DNA of 64,000 nucleotides from positions 62,001-126,000 of the forward strand of contig CAYZFD010000001.1 in the NCBI GenBank assembly GCA_964477735.1, read 5' to 3'. Positions 16,622-26,281 of this stretch are shown in pieces. The position numbers and the translations under genes were made by a program. How positions within the stretch are numbered: the stretch's first letter is position 1; every line of letters begins with the position of its first letter. The stretch comes from CAYZFD01 sp964477735. GTDB lineage: Bacteria > Bacteroidota > Bacteroidia > Flavobacteriales > Flavobacteriaceae. The notes under the pieces are model-generated. The model was given only the letters and a program-made list of their open reading frames with translations. It ran no database searches and was not told the DNA's origin.

Positions 16622-18847
16622 ATGTATGTAATTAAGCGCGACGGCCACAAAGAGCCTGTCATGTTCGACAAAATCACTGCCCGTGTCAAAAAACTTTGTT
16701 ACGAGCTCAATGCATTGGTTGACCCCGTTAAAGTTGCACTACGTGTCATCGAAGGTTTGTATGACGGCGTAACCACCTCCGAACTCGATAATTTGGCTGC
16801 CGAAACTGCAGCCACCATGACCACCACCCACCCCGACTACGCGCTGTTGGCAGCAAGAATTTCGGTTTCTAACCTACACAAAAACACCAAAAAATCATTT
16901 AGCGAAACCATGCTTGACCTCTACGAGTATGTCAACCCCAGAACAGGCAAAAAAGCCCCCCTTTTGTCTGACGAAGTATATGAAGTCATTCAAGCAAATG
17001 CAGAAAAACTAGACTCCACAATTATATATAACCGCGACTTCAATTATGATTATTTTGGTTTCAAAACCCTCGAACGCTCCTATCTTCTTAAACTCAATGG
17101 CAAGATCGTAGAGCGCCCACAGCACATGCTCATGCGCGTTTCTATCGGAATTCATCTAAACGATTTAGAGGCCGCCATCGAGACCTACAATTTGATGTCT
17201 AAAAAGTATTTTACACACGCCACCCCCACGCTATTCAATTCGGGAACTCCAAAACCACAAATGTCGTCTTGCTTCCTACTCACCATGAAAGACGATAGCA
17301 TAGATGGNNNNNNNNNNNNNNNNNNNNNNNNNNNNNNNNNNNNNNNNNNNNNNNNNNNNNNNNNNNNNNNNNNNNNNNNNNNNNNNNNNNNNNNNNNNNN
17401 NNNNNNNTATGCCATGTGGATATCAGACTTGTTCATGAAACGTGTTGAAGAAGACGCCGAATGGACGCTCATGTGTCCAAACGAATGCCCAGGGCTCTAT
17501 GACAGCTATGGAGAAGAATTCGAAAAGCTTTATAAAAAATATGAAACCGAAAAGCGTGGACGTAAGACCGTAAAAGCTAGAGAACTTTGGGAAAAAATCT
17601 TAGAATCTCAAATAGAAACGGGCACCCCCTACATGCTCTACAAGGACGCGGCAAACCGCAAGTCTAACCAAAAAAATCTGGGAACCATACGATCTTCTAA
17701 CCTATGCACCGAAATTTTAGAATACACCTCCGAAGACGAAGTAGCAGTTTGTAACTTGGCTTCGATAGCCCTGCCTATGTTCATCAAAAATGGCAGCTTC
17801 GACCACAAAGAGTTGTTTAGAGTGACCAAGCGAGTCACCAAAAACCTTAACCGAGTCATTGACAGGAACTTTTACCCAGTAAAAGAAGCCGAAAACTCAA
17901 ATTTCAGGCATCGTCCTGTGGGGCTTGGCGTTCAGGGCTTGGCCGACACTTTCATTAAATTGCGTATGCCTTTTACAAGCGATGAGGCCAAGCAACTCAA
18001 CCAAGATATTTTCGAAACACTCTATTTTGCAGCGGTCACTGCTTCAGTGGAAGAAGCCAAAATTGATGGGCCCTATCAAACCTATAAAGGCTCTCCCATT
18101 TCTAAGGGAGAGTTTCAACACAATATGTGGGGAATTAAAGACGATGAGCTTAGTGGCCGATGGGACTGGGAGAAATTGCGCAAACAAGTGCTAAAGCATG
18201 GCGTTCGAAACTCGTTGCTCGTGGCGCCTATGCCCACTGCTTCAACCTCTCAAATTTTGGGCAACAACGAATGTTTTGAACCCTACACTTCAAATATTTA
18301 CACCCGTCGCGTGTTATCGGGAGAATTTATTGTTGTTAACAAACATCTGTTAGAAGATTTGGTAAACCTTGGGCTATGGAATGAAGATATGAAGCAAGCT
18401 TTAATGCGTGCCAATGGGTCTATTCAAGGCATTGACATCATTCCTGAAGACCTAAAACAAATCTATAAAACAGTTTGGGAAATGAGCATGAAAGACATCA
18501 TTGACATGGCTCGTCACAGAGGTTATTTCATTGACCAATCTCAATCACTCAACCTCTTTATGGAAGGAGCCACTATGGCCAAACTCACTTCGATGCATTT
18601 TTATGCGTGGAAATCAGGGCTTAAAACAGGGATGTATTATCTCAGAACCAAGTCGGCCGTTGACGCTATAAAATTTACGCTAGACAACACCAAAAAGCAA
18701 GAGCCAGCAGTGGTAGCCAGTACGCCCTCCAAGGAGGCTGTGGCGGCCATAGCCGTGGAGCCGCTTTCGGCTGAAGAGCTCAAGGAAATGATTGCCAAAT
18801 CTAAAGAAGGGCAGGCCGATGAAGATTGCTTGATGTGTGGATCTTAA
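16622..18847 (+). CDS. nrdA: Class Ia ribonucleoside-diphosphate reductase, alpha (R1) subunit, interrupted by assembly gap
   Basis: Reduces NDPs to dNDPs with NrdB. The N-terminal ATP cone starts MYVIKRDGHKEPVMFDKITAR and is strikingly like eukaryotic R1. Catalytic parts seen are the redox cysteine C217 in MSSCFLL, SNLCTEI with the thiyl-radical cysteine, EVAVCNLAS, the radical-transfer tyrosines in TGMYYLRT, and the C-terminal shuttle cysteines in CLMCGS. The N run falls after SIDG. Comparison with human R1 shows that about 99 residues should lie there, against 33 allowed by 100 N. The real protein should be about 805 residues. Confidence 0.95.
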   Translation: MYVIKRDGHKEPVMFDKITARVKKLCYELNALVDPVKVALRVIEGLYDGVTTSELDNLAAETAATMTTTHPDYALLAARISVSNLHKNTKKSFSETMLDLYEYVNPRTGKKAPLLSDEVYEVIQANAEKLDSTIIYNRDFNYDYFGFKTLERSYLLKLNGKIVERPQHMLMRVSIGIHLNDLEAAIETYNLMSKKYFTHATPTLFNSGTPKPQMSSCFLLTMKDDSIDXXXXXXXXXXXXXXXXXXXXXXXXXXXXXXXXXXYAMWISDLFMKRVEEDAEWTLMCPNECPGLYDSYGEEFEKLYKKYETEKRGRKTVKARELWEKILESQIETGTPYMLYKDAANRKSNQKNLGTIRSSNLCTEILEYTSEDEVAVCNLASIALPMFIKNGSFDHKELFRVTKRVTKNLNRVIDRNFYPVKEAENSNFRHRPVGLGVQGLADTFIKLRMPFTSDEAKQLNQDIFETLYFAAVTASVEEAKIDGPYQTYKGSPISKGEFQHNMWGIKDDELSGRWDWEKLRKQVLKHGVRNSLLVAPMPTASTSQILGNNECFEPYTSNIYTRRVLSGEFIVVNKHLLEDLVNLGLWNEDMKQALMRANGSIQGIDIIPEDLKQIYKTVWEMSMKDIIDMARHRGYFIDQSQSLNLFMEGATMAKLTSMHFYAWKSGLKTGMYYLRTKSAVDAIKFTLDNTKKQEPAVVASTPSKEAVAAIAVEPLSAEELKEMIAKSKEGQADEDCLMCGS
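17308..17407. other. Assembly gap (100 N) inside nrdA
   Basis: Exactly 100 N. Family alignment implies about 297 missing nt, which restores the frame on both sides. Confidence 0.95.
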
Positions 18848-18848
18848 A

Positions 18849-18948
18849 NNNNNNNNNNNNNNNNNNNNNNNNNNNNNNNNNNNNNNNNNNNNNNNNNNNN
18901 NNNNNNNNNNNNNNNNNNNNNNNNNNNNNNNNNNNNNNNNNNNNNNNN
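18849..18948. other. Assembly gap (100 N) between nrdA and porin
   Basis: Exactly 100 N directly after the nrdA stop. It hides the promoter, signal peptide and N-terminal part of the porin gene, so several hundred bases are probably missing. Confidence 0.95.
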
Positions 18949-19700
18949 ATCTTCAGCTCATTGATCGCTCTTTGCTCAATAGTAAGTTTAATATAGACAG
19001 GGATTTAGGTTTGCAATTAAGGCACACTACAAAATGGAAAAGTGGCGCCATTACAAGAGAAAAGTTTGCGCTTAGTCAAGGAGAAGGAAGAAATGTCACT
19101 TCGGGGAATTTAGGAGGACTTCAATACACCGCTCGATTTGAATGGCTTCCTTTTGGTGCATTTACTAAAAAGGGAGATTATTCTCAAGTGGATTTAGAAA
19201 GAGAGCAATCACCTAAGCTTATGATTGCATATACTTATAATTTGAATCAGGATGCTGTTAAAACGCGTTCTGGATTGGGTTCCTACATGGAGTTGGCCGA
19301 TGGAACCCTATTTCAAACAGACATCACAACAACATTTGTAGATCTAATGTTCAAATATTCTGGCATTTCCTTTATGGGGGAATATGCCAGCCGGTTTGCT
19401 GAAAACCCTGTAGCTAAAGACACTCAAGGAAATGTCTCAGGAGATATCGTTAATGTGGGATCTGCATTAAACCTTCAAGCGGGGTATTTGTTTAAAAATA
19501 ACAATGAAATTGCAATACGCTTCACCCAACTAGATTTCGATCCTATTTCGGGTCAAAAAAATACAGATCAATATACGGTTGGCTTTTCTAGATACTTGGT
19601 TGGGCACTTCCTTAAACTTCAAAGTGATTTTAGTTACTCAATAGAAGAAGGAAAGAGCAAAGAATTGATATTTAGAAGCGGTTTCGAGTTGCATTTTTAA
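18949..19700 (+). CDS. OprO/OprP-like phosphate-selective porin, N-terminus lost in gap
   Basis: About 250 residues of alternating beta strands are visible, ending in GFELHF with the terminal phenylalanine usual for outer-membrane barrels. Stretches such as YTARFEWLPFGAFTKKGDY, LMIAYTYNLN and FMGEYASRF resemble porin O/P family proteins. Family members are about 350-420 residues, so the first third with the signal peptide lies in the gap. The PiT phosphate transporter starts 72 nt downstream, so outer- and inner-membrane phosphate passage are probably encoded together. The apparent reading frame beginning in nrdA before the gap is an artefact. Confidence 0.75.
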
Positions 19701-19708
19701 GTGAGAAA

Positions 19709-19725
19709 TTAACTTTAATTTAATA
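19709..19725 (+). promoter_or_regulatory. 11-bp-spaced TTAA repeat before the PiT gene
   Basis: TTAACT (19709) and TTAATA (19720) lie 11 bp apart in the 72-bp space between porin and transporter. An 11-bp period is that of PhoB boxes in other phyla. The base composition is very AT-rich, so support is weak. Confidence 0.2.
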
Positions 19726-19772
19726 TTGAATAATAACTAAAAGCGCACCTTAGCACAATGAATTAACATATT

Positions 19773-22019
19773 ATGGAAAACATTTATTTCTTAATGATGA
19801 TCGCACTGGTTTTTTTAGCTGTTGCAGATCTTATAGTTGGCGTTAGTAATGATGCCGTTAACTTTTTAAACTCTGCCATAGGCTCAAAGGCTATTACATT
19901 CAAAAGAATTATGATCATTGCCAGCTTGGGGATCTTTGTAGGGGCAGTTTTCTCTAGTGGCATGATGGAGGTGGCCCGAAAAGGAATTTTTAACCCCTCA
20001 GAGTTTTATTTTGATGAAATCATGTACGTTTTTATGGCGGTGATGATTGGCGATATTCTCTTGCTCGACTTCTTCAACACCCTTGGTATGCCCACGTCAA
20101 CAACGGTTTCCATTGTTTTCAACCTACTTGGAGCTGCCGTTGTGATGTCCTTAATTAAAATTAGCGCAGACCCTTCCCAAACTGCCGCAGATATTGTGCA
20201 GTATATAAACACAGAAAAAGCCATTCAAATCATTTCCGGAATTTTGCTATCGGTGGTGATTGCCTTCACTGTGGGTGCTATAGTGCAATGGCTTTCGAGA
20301 TTGGTTTTCACGTTTCAATTCGAAAAAAAATTAAAATACATTGGCGATCTTTTTGCTGGAATTTGCCTAACAGCCATTAGTTACTTCATCTTTTTTAAAG
20401 GCTTAAAAGGCACGCCGTTTTATGGTGACATTAAAGACATTCTTGCAGAAAACTCAACCCTAATTGTGGGGTTGATGTTTGTGGTTTGGACACTCTTTTC
20501 TCTCATCGTTAGTAAAGTATTTAAGCAACATATATTAACTATAGTAATTGGCGTTGGGACCTTTGGTTTAGCACTTGCTTTTTCAGGAAATGATTTGGTA
20601 AACTTTATTGGGGTGCCCATGGCCGCTTATCATTCTTTTGAGGCCTGGAGTGTTTCAGGGATTGAAGCTTCACAGTTTTCGATGGAATCACTTTCACAAA
20701 AAGTTCCTGCAGAGCCATTAATTCTTATTGTTTCTGGAGCAATCATGGTACTTACACTTTGGTTTTCCAAAAAAGCTCGGACGGTGACTGAAACCGAAAT
20801 TGGCTTGTCTAGGCAGGGCGATGGAAGCGAAAGATTTGAACCTAATGTTCTATCAAAACTTATAGTAAAAAGCAGCTCAAAGTTGGCCGAACTCATCACT
20901 TTAGCTATTCCTTCACCATTACAAAACAAAATTAGGAAAAGCTTTGAGCGCCCCATTCAAAGTATTTCTGGCGACAGAGCAAAGGAACTGCCTGCTTTTG
21001 ATCTAATTCGCGCTTCTATCAACCTGACCGTCTCTGGTATTTTGATCTCTATTGCTACTTCGATGAAGCTCCCCTTGTCAACAACCTATGTCACTTTTAT
21101 GGTCGCTATGGGAACCTCATTGGCCGACCGTGCTTGGGGGCGAGAAAGCGCTGTGTATAGAGTTGCTGGAGTGCTTAATGTAATTGGTGGATGGTTTCTC
21201 ACAGCGCTGTGTGCCTTTATAATCGCAGGAACATTAACGTTCCTCATCTATATAGGCAAAGGGGCAGCCATTGCAGTGTTATTGCTAGTCGCTATTTTTA
21301 TATTGGTTAAAAATCACTTAACCCACAAACGCAATTCCGCCAATAAACTATTGGCTGATGGTCTTAAAAAATCAGAAAGTAAAACAGTTCAAGGCATTAT
21401 TGAGGAAAGCGCCGAAAACATTTCAAATGCCATGTCCCGTACCTCAAAAATCTTCACGCAAGTCATAGAAGGACTTTCTAAACAAGATGTAAAAACGCTT
21501 AAAAAGTCCAAGAAAAGGATTGCTAAGTTTGAGCAAGAAATCGAGGACCTTCGAAACCATTTGTTTTATTTTATTAAAAATTTAGACGAAACCAGTGTGC
21601 GTGGCAGCAGCTTCTACATTACCGTGTTGGCACACCTAACAGATGTTGGGCAATCTTTAGATTATGTTTCCCGTAAGACCTTTAAGCATGTGGACAACAA
21701 TCACAAGCCATTGAAATATAACCAAATAAAGGATTTGCAAGAAATTGTTTCTAGTCTAAGTGAGTTGTTATCACATGTAGAAAAATCATTTGCAGAGAAG
21801 GATTTCAAGCAACTTTTGAACGTACAAGATGTTGTAGATAAACTCCTAAAATTGATTACAGAGAAGGTGGATATGCAAATTACCCGAACCCGCTCAGAAG
21901 AATCTAGCCCAAAAAACACTACTTTGTATTTCAACATACTTCTAGAAACTAAAGATTTGGTGAAAGCCGTATCCAATTTGTCTGCTGAATATAAAGATGG
22001 AGCGGCCAAAATGAAATAA
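19773..22019 (+). CDS. PiT-family inorganic phosphate transporter with long C-terminal soluble domain
   Basis: 748 residues. The two PiT signature repeats are present: GVSNDAVNFLNSAIGS (about 23-38) with GMPTSTTVSIVFNLLGAA after it, and the second-half counterpart LPLSTTYVTFMVAMGTSLADRAWG. About ten membrane segments span residues 1-510. Residues ~530-748 are a hydrophilic helical region (KKSKKRIAKFEQEIEDLRNHLF onward) that resembles a PhoU/DUF47-type helical bundle and may gate or sense transport. It is downstream of the porin gene and ends at a bidirectional hairpin terminator. Confidence 0.9.
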   Translation: MENIYFLMMIALVFLAVADLIVGVSNDAVNFLNSAIGSKAITFKRIMIIASLGIFVGAVFSSGMMEVARKGIFNPSEFYFDEIMYVFMAVMIGDILLLDFFNTLGMPTSTTVSIVFNLLGAAVVMSLIKISADPSQTAADIVQYINTEKAIQIISGILLSVVIAFTVGAIVQWLSRLVFTFQFEKKLKYIGDLFAGICLTAISYFIFFKGLKGTPFYGDIKDILAENSTLIVGLMFVVWTLFSLIVSKVFKQHILTIVIGVGTFGLALAFSGNDLVNFIGVPMAAYHSFEAWSVSGIEASQFSMESLSQKVPAEPLILIVSGAIMVLTLWFSKKARTVTETEIGLSRQGDGSERFEPNVLSKLIVKSSSKLAELITLAIPSPLQNKIRKSFERPIQSISGDRAKELPAFDLIRASINLTVSGILISIATSMKLPLSTTYVTFMVAMGTSLADRAWGRESAVYRVAGVLNVIGGWFLTALCAFIIAGTLTFLIYIGKGAAIAVLLLVAIFILVKNHLTHKRNSANKLLADGLKKSESKTVQGIIEESAENISNAMSRTSKIFTQVIEGLSKQDVKTLKKSKKRIAKFEQEIEDLRNHLFYFIKNLDETSVRGSSFYITVLAHLTDVGQSLDYVSRKTFKHVDNNHKPLKYNQIKDLQEIVSSLSELLSHVEKSFAEKDFKQLLNVQDVVDKLLKLITEKVDMQITRTRSEESSPKNTTLYFNILLETKDLVKAVSNLSAEYKDGAAKMK

Positions 22020-22041
22020 AATCATGATGCCTACAAATAAA

Positions 22042-22070
22042 AAAAGCCTGGTTACAACCCAGGCTTTTTT
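22042..22070. terminator. Bidirectional intrinsic terminator
   Basis: Stem AGCCTGG (22045-22051) pairs with CCAGGCT (22059-22065) around a 7-nt loop, flanked by an A-run and a T-run. It serves the convergent PiT and TonB-receptor genes. Confidence 0.85.
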
Positions 22071-22089
22071 TATATCGAAAACAATACGC

Positions 22090-24903
22090 TTAGAATTTTA
22101 AGCTATATCCTAAAGTAAAATTACGTCCTGGATTTCTATATCTAAAATAGGGTTGATTTGAATTGAAGGATTCAAAACGACTTTGTTTCACTTCATCTAA
22201 AATATTGGTTACCTTAAAAGAAAGGGTCATGTTTCCTTTCTTATCTAAGTTTTTAGAGCATGTAAAATTTAGACTGTGAAAGGGTTGGGTATAAACATCT
22301 GGAAAGAATCCTGTTCCCACAACTTCTAAAGTTTTTCCTTGAACATTGTAGAAAAGACCAGTCTCTAACCCCAATTCTTCGTTGTTGTAGTTTAGGCTTG
22401 TATTGACTAGCAAAGGGGATTGCCCTTGCAGTGGGCGACCTTCCTCAAGTGTTTCCCCTTCTCTCAGACCGAGGGTTCTTAGGCGTTTTTCACTCTCAGC
22501 AAACTTTTGGAACGATTCGATTAAAGAAATATTTGAACTTATTCTGAACTTCGGCATCCCTAAAAAGTCGAGATCTTTTCGCCATTCTAGCTCTACCCCA
22601 AAAACATGGGCGTCCCCCAAGTTTTGGGGAATGTAATTGTCAGGATCTGCTTCAGAATAAGTCAGTTCGATAGGGTCGGTAAAGCTTTTATAAAAACCAC
22701 TCAAAGCCAAAAATGAATTGTCTTGCCCAAAGCGTTCAAAACGCAAATCGAAGTTGTCGATATAGGTGGGCTCTAGGTTAATGTTGCCAATAAAAGTTCG
22801 ATTAGAAAGCGGATCGTAGATTTCTGCAATAGACACTTCTTTGAAAGAAGGTCGTGCGGTCGTTTTGGAGTATGAAAATCTCAAATTGGCCACATCGTTT
22901 AGGGCATAAATAAAGTTTGAAGAAGGGAAAAAATCATAGCGATCGATGACCTTGGCATTGATCAGTTTGATGCGACCTGAGCTATTTTCACCTGTATAGA
23001 GCACATCAAATTTTTCGAAACGAACTCCAACGATGGCTCGTAATTTTTCAGTAATGCTGGCCTCGGCAGATAAATACCCAGCGGCATTAAATTGCTTGGA
23101 TTGAAATGCACGTCCTTGCTCTACCACTGTCGATAGCAGATCTATATAGTTGCCGTTGGTTTGTGTGGTTGTCCAAACATTTTCGGGGGCCAAAATAAGA
23201 TTTGCATCTCCAGATGAAATGCCCAATGTGCCTATGGCGACTTCGTATTTATAAATATTAAAATCACGCACTTTATAGGAACCAAAACCTCCTGCCATGA
23301 GCTTGGCTTCTCTGCTGAAAAGGGTTGCTTTTTTGGTGATATCAATTTTACCCACTAGGTTAACTTCTTTCAAATCTCTCCAAATTCTCGAAGGTCGCGA
23401 GTTTTGCTGAATGGTATACACACCCTGATCATTGGGCTTAAAAGCAGTCGTTCGAATGTCTTTATCTTGAATGGATGAAAAAGTTGGCGACAATTTCCAT
23501 TCTAGTTTCCACTCGGCATCATTGGTAGAATGTGTTCCCGATAGCAACATGTTGGTTACGCTTCTTTGTGTATATTCAAGAAAATCTTTTTTCAAATCAA
23601 TGAAGTCCGAAAACCGCAACTCTTGCATAAATTTACCAGTGTTGGCAGTTCCATTTTGAATGTGAAGGGCGTTGAATTTATATTTAGACAAAGTGGTCTT
23701 GTAGGAAACGCCCGCCATACCACTTAAAATCACAGTACGACTGCCCAAGTCCCCTGTTTGTGTTCGATATACCGCCAATTCGTTGATTGATTTATCAGAT
23801 TCTTTTCTGTAGGAATTGTCCTGAGCCCCCTCAAAAAAGCTATAATTATTTTTGTAGGATAAGCTTCCAAACACACCCAGTTTTTGGCCATTATTGCCCA
23901 CATCATATTGATTTCCGCCAGAAACTGAAAAACTGATATTGGGCATTTGAGTGCTTCTGTCTCCTGCCAATGTAGGATTAAATTTTTTGGTAATCTCTGT
24001 TTGCAAAGGGCTGTTGATGACTTCCGATGGCGCATAGTTTTGATTAGGGTTCACAGGAATGGTTCTGCTTCCGTTGTCAAACCCTAAAAAATCGGTGCCA
24101 CTTCCGGCAAACGAAACCGCATTCTTGTTAAGGTGCATTCCAGGGGTATAGGAGGTATTTAGTGAAACTGACCAAGATTTTTGTGTAGGAAATTCTTTGG
24201 TGATGATATTTACAATTCCACCCGTAAAATCGGCAGGCATATCGGCAGTTGCAGATTTAATCACCAACACATTGTCTAGGATGTTGGTTGGAAATAGATC
24301 CATTTGAATGGTATTGCGATCGGGATCAAGGCCAGGAATATCTACTCCGTTTAAAATCGATTTGGTGTAGCGGTCTCCCAACCCCCTCACAAACACATAT
24401 TTCCCCCCTTCAACCGAGACTCCTGGAACACTTTTCACGGCAGAAGCGATGTCACTTGCTCCTGTTTTCTTAAAACTTTCGGAAGAAAGCCCATCAAGCA
24501 AACTGGCTGATTTTTTTTGAAATGTGAGCACTGCAGATTCTGTATTCTGTCGAGCACTCACAGAAACCACAACTTCGTCCAAACCTTCGGCAAGGACTTC
24601 TAAAACAGTATTGATTTCCACAGCCGCATTGGGTTGCACCACCACATCAGTGACTTCGATGGTTTTATAGCCCAAAAACGAAAACGAAAGGGTGTAGGTT
24701 CCAGCTTCTAAGACCAGCTCGTAATGCCCATCAAAATCCGTAGTACCCCCTTGTTCGGTGCCTTTAACCACCACATTAGCAAAAGGGACAGGATCTTGAA
24801 AATCAGCATCTGTTACAGTACCAGAAATGATGCCTTGTTGCGCCCATGCCCAATTTTGAAGAAGTAATATGAGGCAAAAACTAATTTTTCTTTTAAAAAT
24901 CAT
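22090..24903 (-). CDS. TonB-dependent outer-membrane receptor with carboxypeptidase-like N-terminal domain
   Basis: 937 residues. Signal peptide about 1-21 (cut after WAWA). A CarboxypepD_reg-like beta-sandwich lies at about 24-105 (GIISGTVTDADFQDPVPFANV to TYTLSFSFLGYK), with a TonB-box-like segment DEVVVSVSA near 110. The plug domain is about 125-235 (SVPGVSVEGGKYVFVRGLGDRY) and the barrel extends to a terminal LGYSLKF. The size is that of flavobacterial receptors whose partner is not SusD. The adjacent upstream lipoprotein gene and the phosphate genes on the other side suggest phosphate or an organophosphate as substrate. That is inference. Confidence 0.88.
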   Translation of the reverse strand: MIFKRKISFCLILLLQNWAWAQQGIISGTVTDADFQDPVPFANVVVKGTEQGGTTDFDGHYELVLEAGTYTLSFSFLGYKTIEVTDVVVQPNAAVEINTVLEVLAEGLDEVVVSVSARQNTESAVLTFQKKSASLLDGLSSESFKKTGASDIASAVKSVPGVSVEGGKYVFVRGLGDRYTKSILNGVDIPGLDPDRNTIQMDLFPTNILDNVLVIKSATADMPADFTGGIVNIITKEFPTQKSWSVSLNTSYTPGMHLNKNAVSFAGSGTDFLGFDNGSRTIPVNPNQNYAPSEVINSPLQTEITKKFNPTLAGDRSTQMPNISFSVSGGNQYDVGNNGQKLGVFGSLSYKNNYSFFEGAQDNSYRKESDKSINELAVYRTQTGDLGSRTVILSGMAGVSYKTTLSKYKFNALHIQNGTANTGKFMQELRFSDFIDLKKDFLEYTQRSVTNMLLSGTHSTNDAEWKLEWKLSPTFSSIQDKDIRTTAFKPNDQGVYTIQQNSRPSRIWRDLKEVNLVGKIDITKKATLFSREAKLMAGGFGSYKVRDFNIYKYEVAIGTLGISSGDANLILAPENVWTTTQTNGNYIDLLSTVVEQGRAFQSKQFNAAGYLSAEASITEKLRAIVGVRFEKFDVLYTGENSSGRIKLINAKVIDRYDFFPSSNFIYALNDVANLRFSYSKTTARPSFKEVSIAEIYDPLSNRTFIGNINLEPTYIDNFDLRFERFGQDNSFLALSGFYKSFTDPIELTYSEADPDNYIPQNLGDAHVFGVELEWRKDLDFLGMPKFRISSNISLIESFQKFAESEKRLRTLGLREGETLEEGRPLQGQSPLLVNTSLNYNNEELGLETGLFYNVQGKTLEVVGTGFFPDVYTQPFHSLNFTCSKNLDKKGNMTLSFKVTNILDEVKQSRFESFNSNQPYFRYRNPGRNFTLGYSLKF

Positions 24904-24975
24904 TATTGGATATTTTTTGCAAATATCCCCTTGTGTGTTGTGTTGAATGTAAAGGAAATGTTATGGCTTGGTTAA

Positions 24976-25004
24976 AAAAAACCCAGCTAAATGCTGGGTT
25001 TTTA
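24976..25004 (-). terminator. Hairpin terminator after the beta-helix lipoprotein gene
   Basis: ACCCAGC (24981-24987) pairs with GCTGGGT (24993-24999) around a 5-nt loop, with A- and T-runs outside. It separates the lipoprotein gene from the downstream receptor gene and may make the receptor less expressed. Confidence 0.75.
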
Positions 25005-25024
25005 GATGTGATTTCAAAGGTTGA

Positions 25025-26245
25025 TTAAATACCTGAGCGATCTTTAGTGAAGGTCCAAGCAAAATCAGCTAAGTTGGCACCCACAGTAGCTGTAGTTACT
25101 GAAGTGGCAAAATCTCCAAATCCAGTGACTGTAACTGTGGTGGCTTTGTTGACAAAAACTGAGGCTGCAGTTACGCCATTAGGAACTATAATTTCCCAGT
25201 TAGAAAAAGTTAATTTTCCACTGTTGTAGTTTGTTGCAACACCATCATTATCGAGTTCAACATCTTTGCCTGCTGGAAATCCAGAAGCAAACACGTTGTT
25301 GCTGGTACCCATTGCATTACTTCTATAGTCGGCATATTCACCATCAGCTGTGGTGGCATTTCCAACAAGTGTGATGTTGTTTAGTGTGAATGAACCTTCT
25401 GCGGCACCTTCGGGGCCGTCAATTTCTAATCCATGATCAGACACATCACCTAGCACAACCATTGAATTTGAAACAGTTCCACTATAGGCTTGGTCGATGT
25501 CTAAACCATCATCACCCTGTGCCCAAACCAGCAAGTTTGAAGCATTTACTGTGCCACCAAAGAACTCAATACCATCATCAACATTTCCAACAACTTCAAT
25601 GTTTTGGATGACAGTTCCAGAACCAACACCTCCTAATGTTAAGCCATTGATTTCGTTACCTTCTCCAATAAGTGCTCCACCGTGGCGAATAGAAATATAC
25701 TTCATGGTCCCAGAATTATCAGTGGGATTACTTCCGCCGTAAAGGCCATTGGTATCAGAAACAGGAATTCCCTCGATTTGGATTTCAGAAACGTCGTTTT
25801 TCAGAGAAGCAGGGGCGTTTCCAAGCACCAGTAAACCTCCCCATAAACCTCGGTTGTTTTGGTTTAGGTTTCCGCCAAACTTTTGACCTACCTGAATATC
25901 ATCAGCAACTGAGGTCATCACGATGGGCTTATCAGCAGTGCCTTGGGCATCAATCTTGGCTCCTCTAGCAATAATGAGTGTGCTGGCATTGGTGCCTGTA
26001 CCTCCTTCGGCCTTAAGAATAGTTCCGGCTGGGATGGTCAAAGTAGCCCCATTGGTGACTGTTACACGCCCAGAGATTGTCCAGATGTGATCAGCAGACA
26101 AAGTTTTACTTTCTGTAATCTGTCCTTTAAGCACGTAAGATTCTGTTGTTTGAGTGTCATCAATAACAACGCTATCGTCAGAACAAGCCGTAAAAGCTAG
26201 AAATGATAGGGCTATTAAATAGTTGGTTTTTCGTAACATTTTCAT
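25025..26245 (-). CDS. Surface lipoprotein with parallel beta-helix repeats, partner of the TonB receptor
   Basis: 406 residues. The signal peptide ends in a lipobox, FLAFTAC, with the acylated cysteine at about 21, followed by acidic residues (SDDSVVIDD) that in Bacteroidota often favour surface export. The rest is beta-helix: repeated hydrophobic rungs (VTVTNGATLTIPAGTILKAEGG, STLIIARGAKIDAQGT). Three aligned acidic turns follow: DDGIEFFGGTV, DDGLDIDQAYSGTV and DHGLEIDGPEG. I know such proteins only as uncharacterised, sometimes misnamed multidrug transporters. Gene order with the receptor suggests substrate capture. No SusD homologue is present. Confidence 0.8.
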   Translation of the reverse strand: MKMLRKTNYLIALSFLAFTACSDDSVVIDDTQTTESYVLKGQITESKTLSADHIWTISGRVTVTNGATLTIPAGTILKAEGGTGTNASTLIIARGAKIDAQGTADKPIVMTSVADDIQVGQKFGGNLNQNNRGLWGGLLVLGNAPASLKNDVSEIQIEGIPVSDTNGLYGGSNPTDNSGTMKYISIRHGGALIGEGNEINGLTLGGVGSGTVIQNIEVVGNVDDGIEFFGGTVNASNLLVWAQGDDGLDIDQAYSGTVSNSMVVLGDVSDHGLEIDGPEGAAEGSFTLNNITLVGNATTADGEYADYRSNAMGTSNNVFASGFPAGKDVELDNDGVATNYNSGKLTFSNWEIIVPNGVTAASVFVNKATTVTVTGFGDFATSVTTATVGANLADFAWTFTKDRSGI

Positions 26246-26281
26246 TGTTTAAATATTTTTCACAAAAAAACCGCATCAATT

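Noticed and set aside
18837..18948. Apparent N-terminus of the porin frame beginning inside nrdA
   Set aside because: It crosses the end of nrdA and 100 N; the start is an artefact of reading through the gap.
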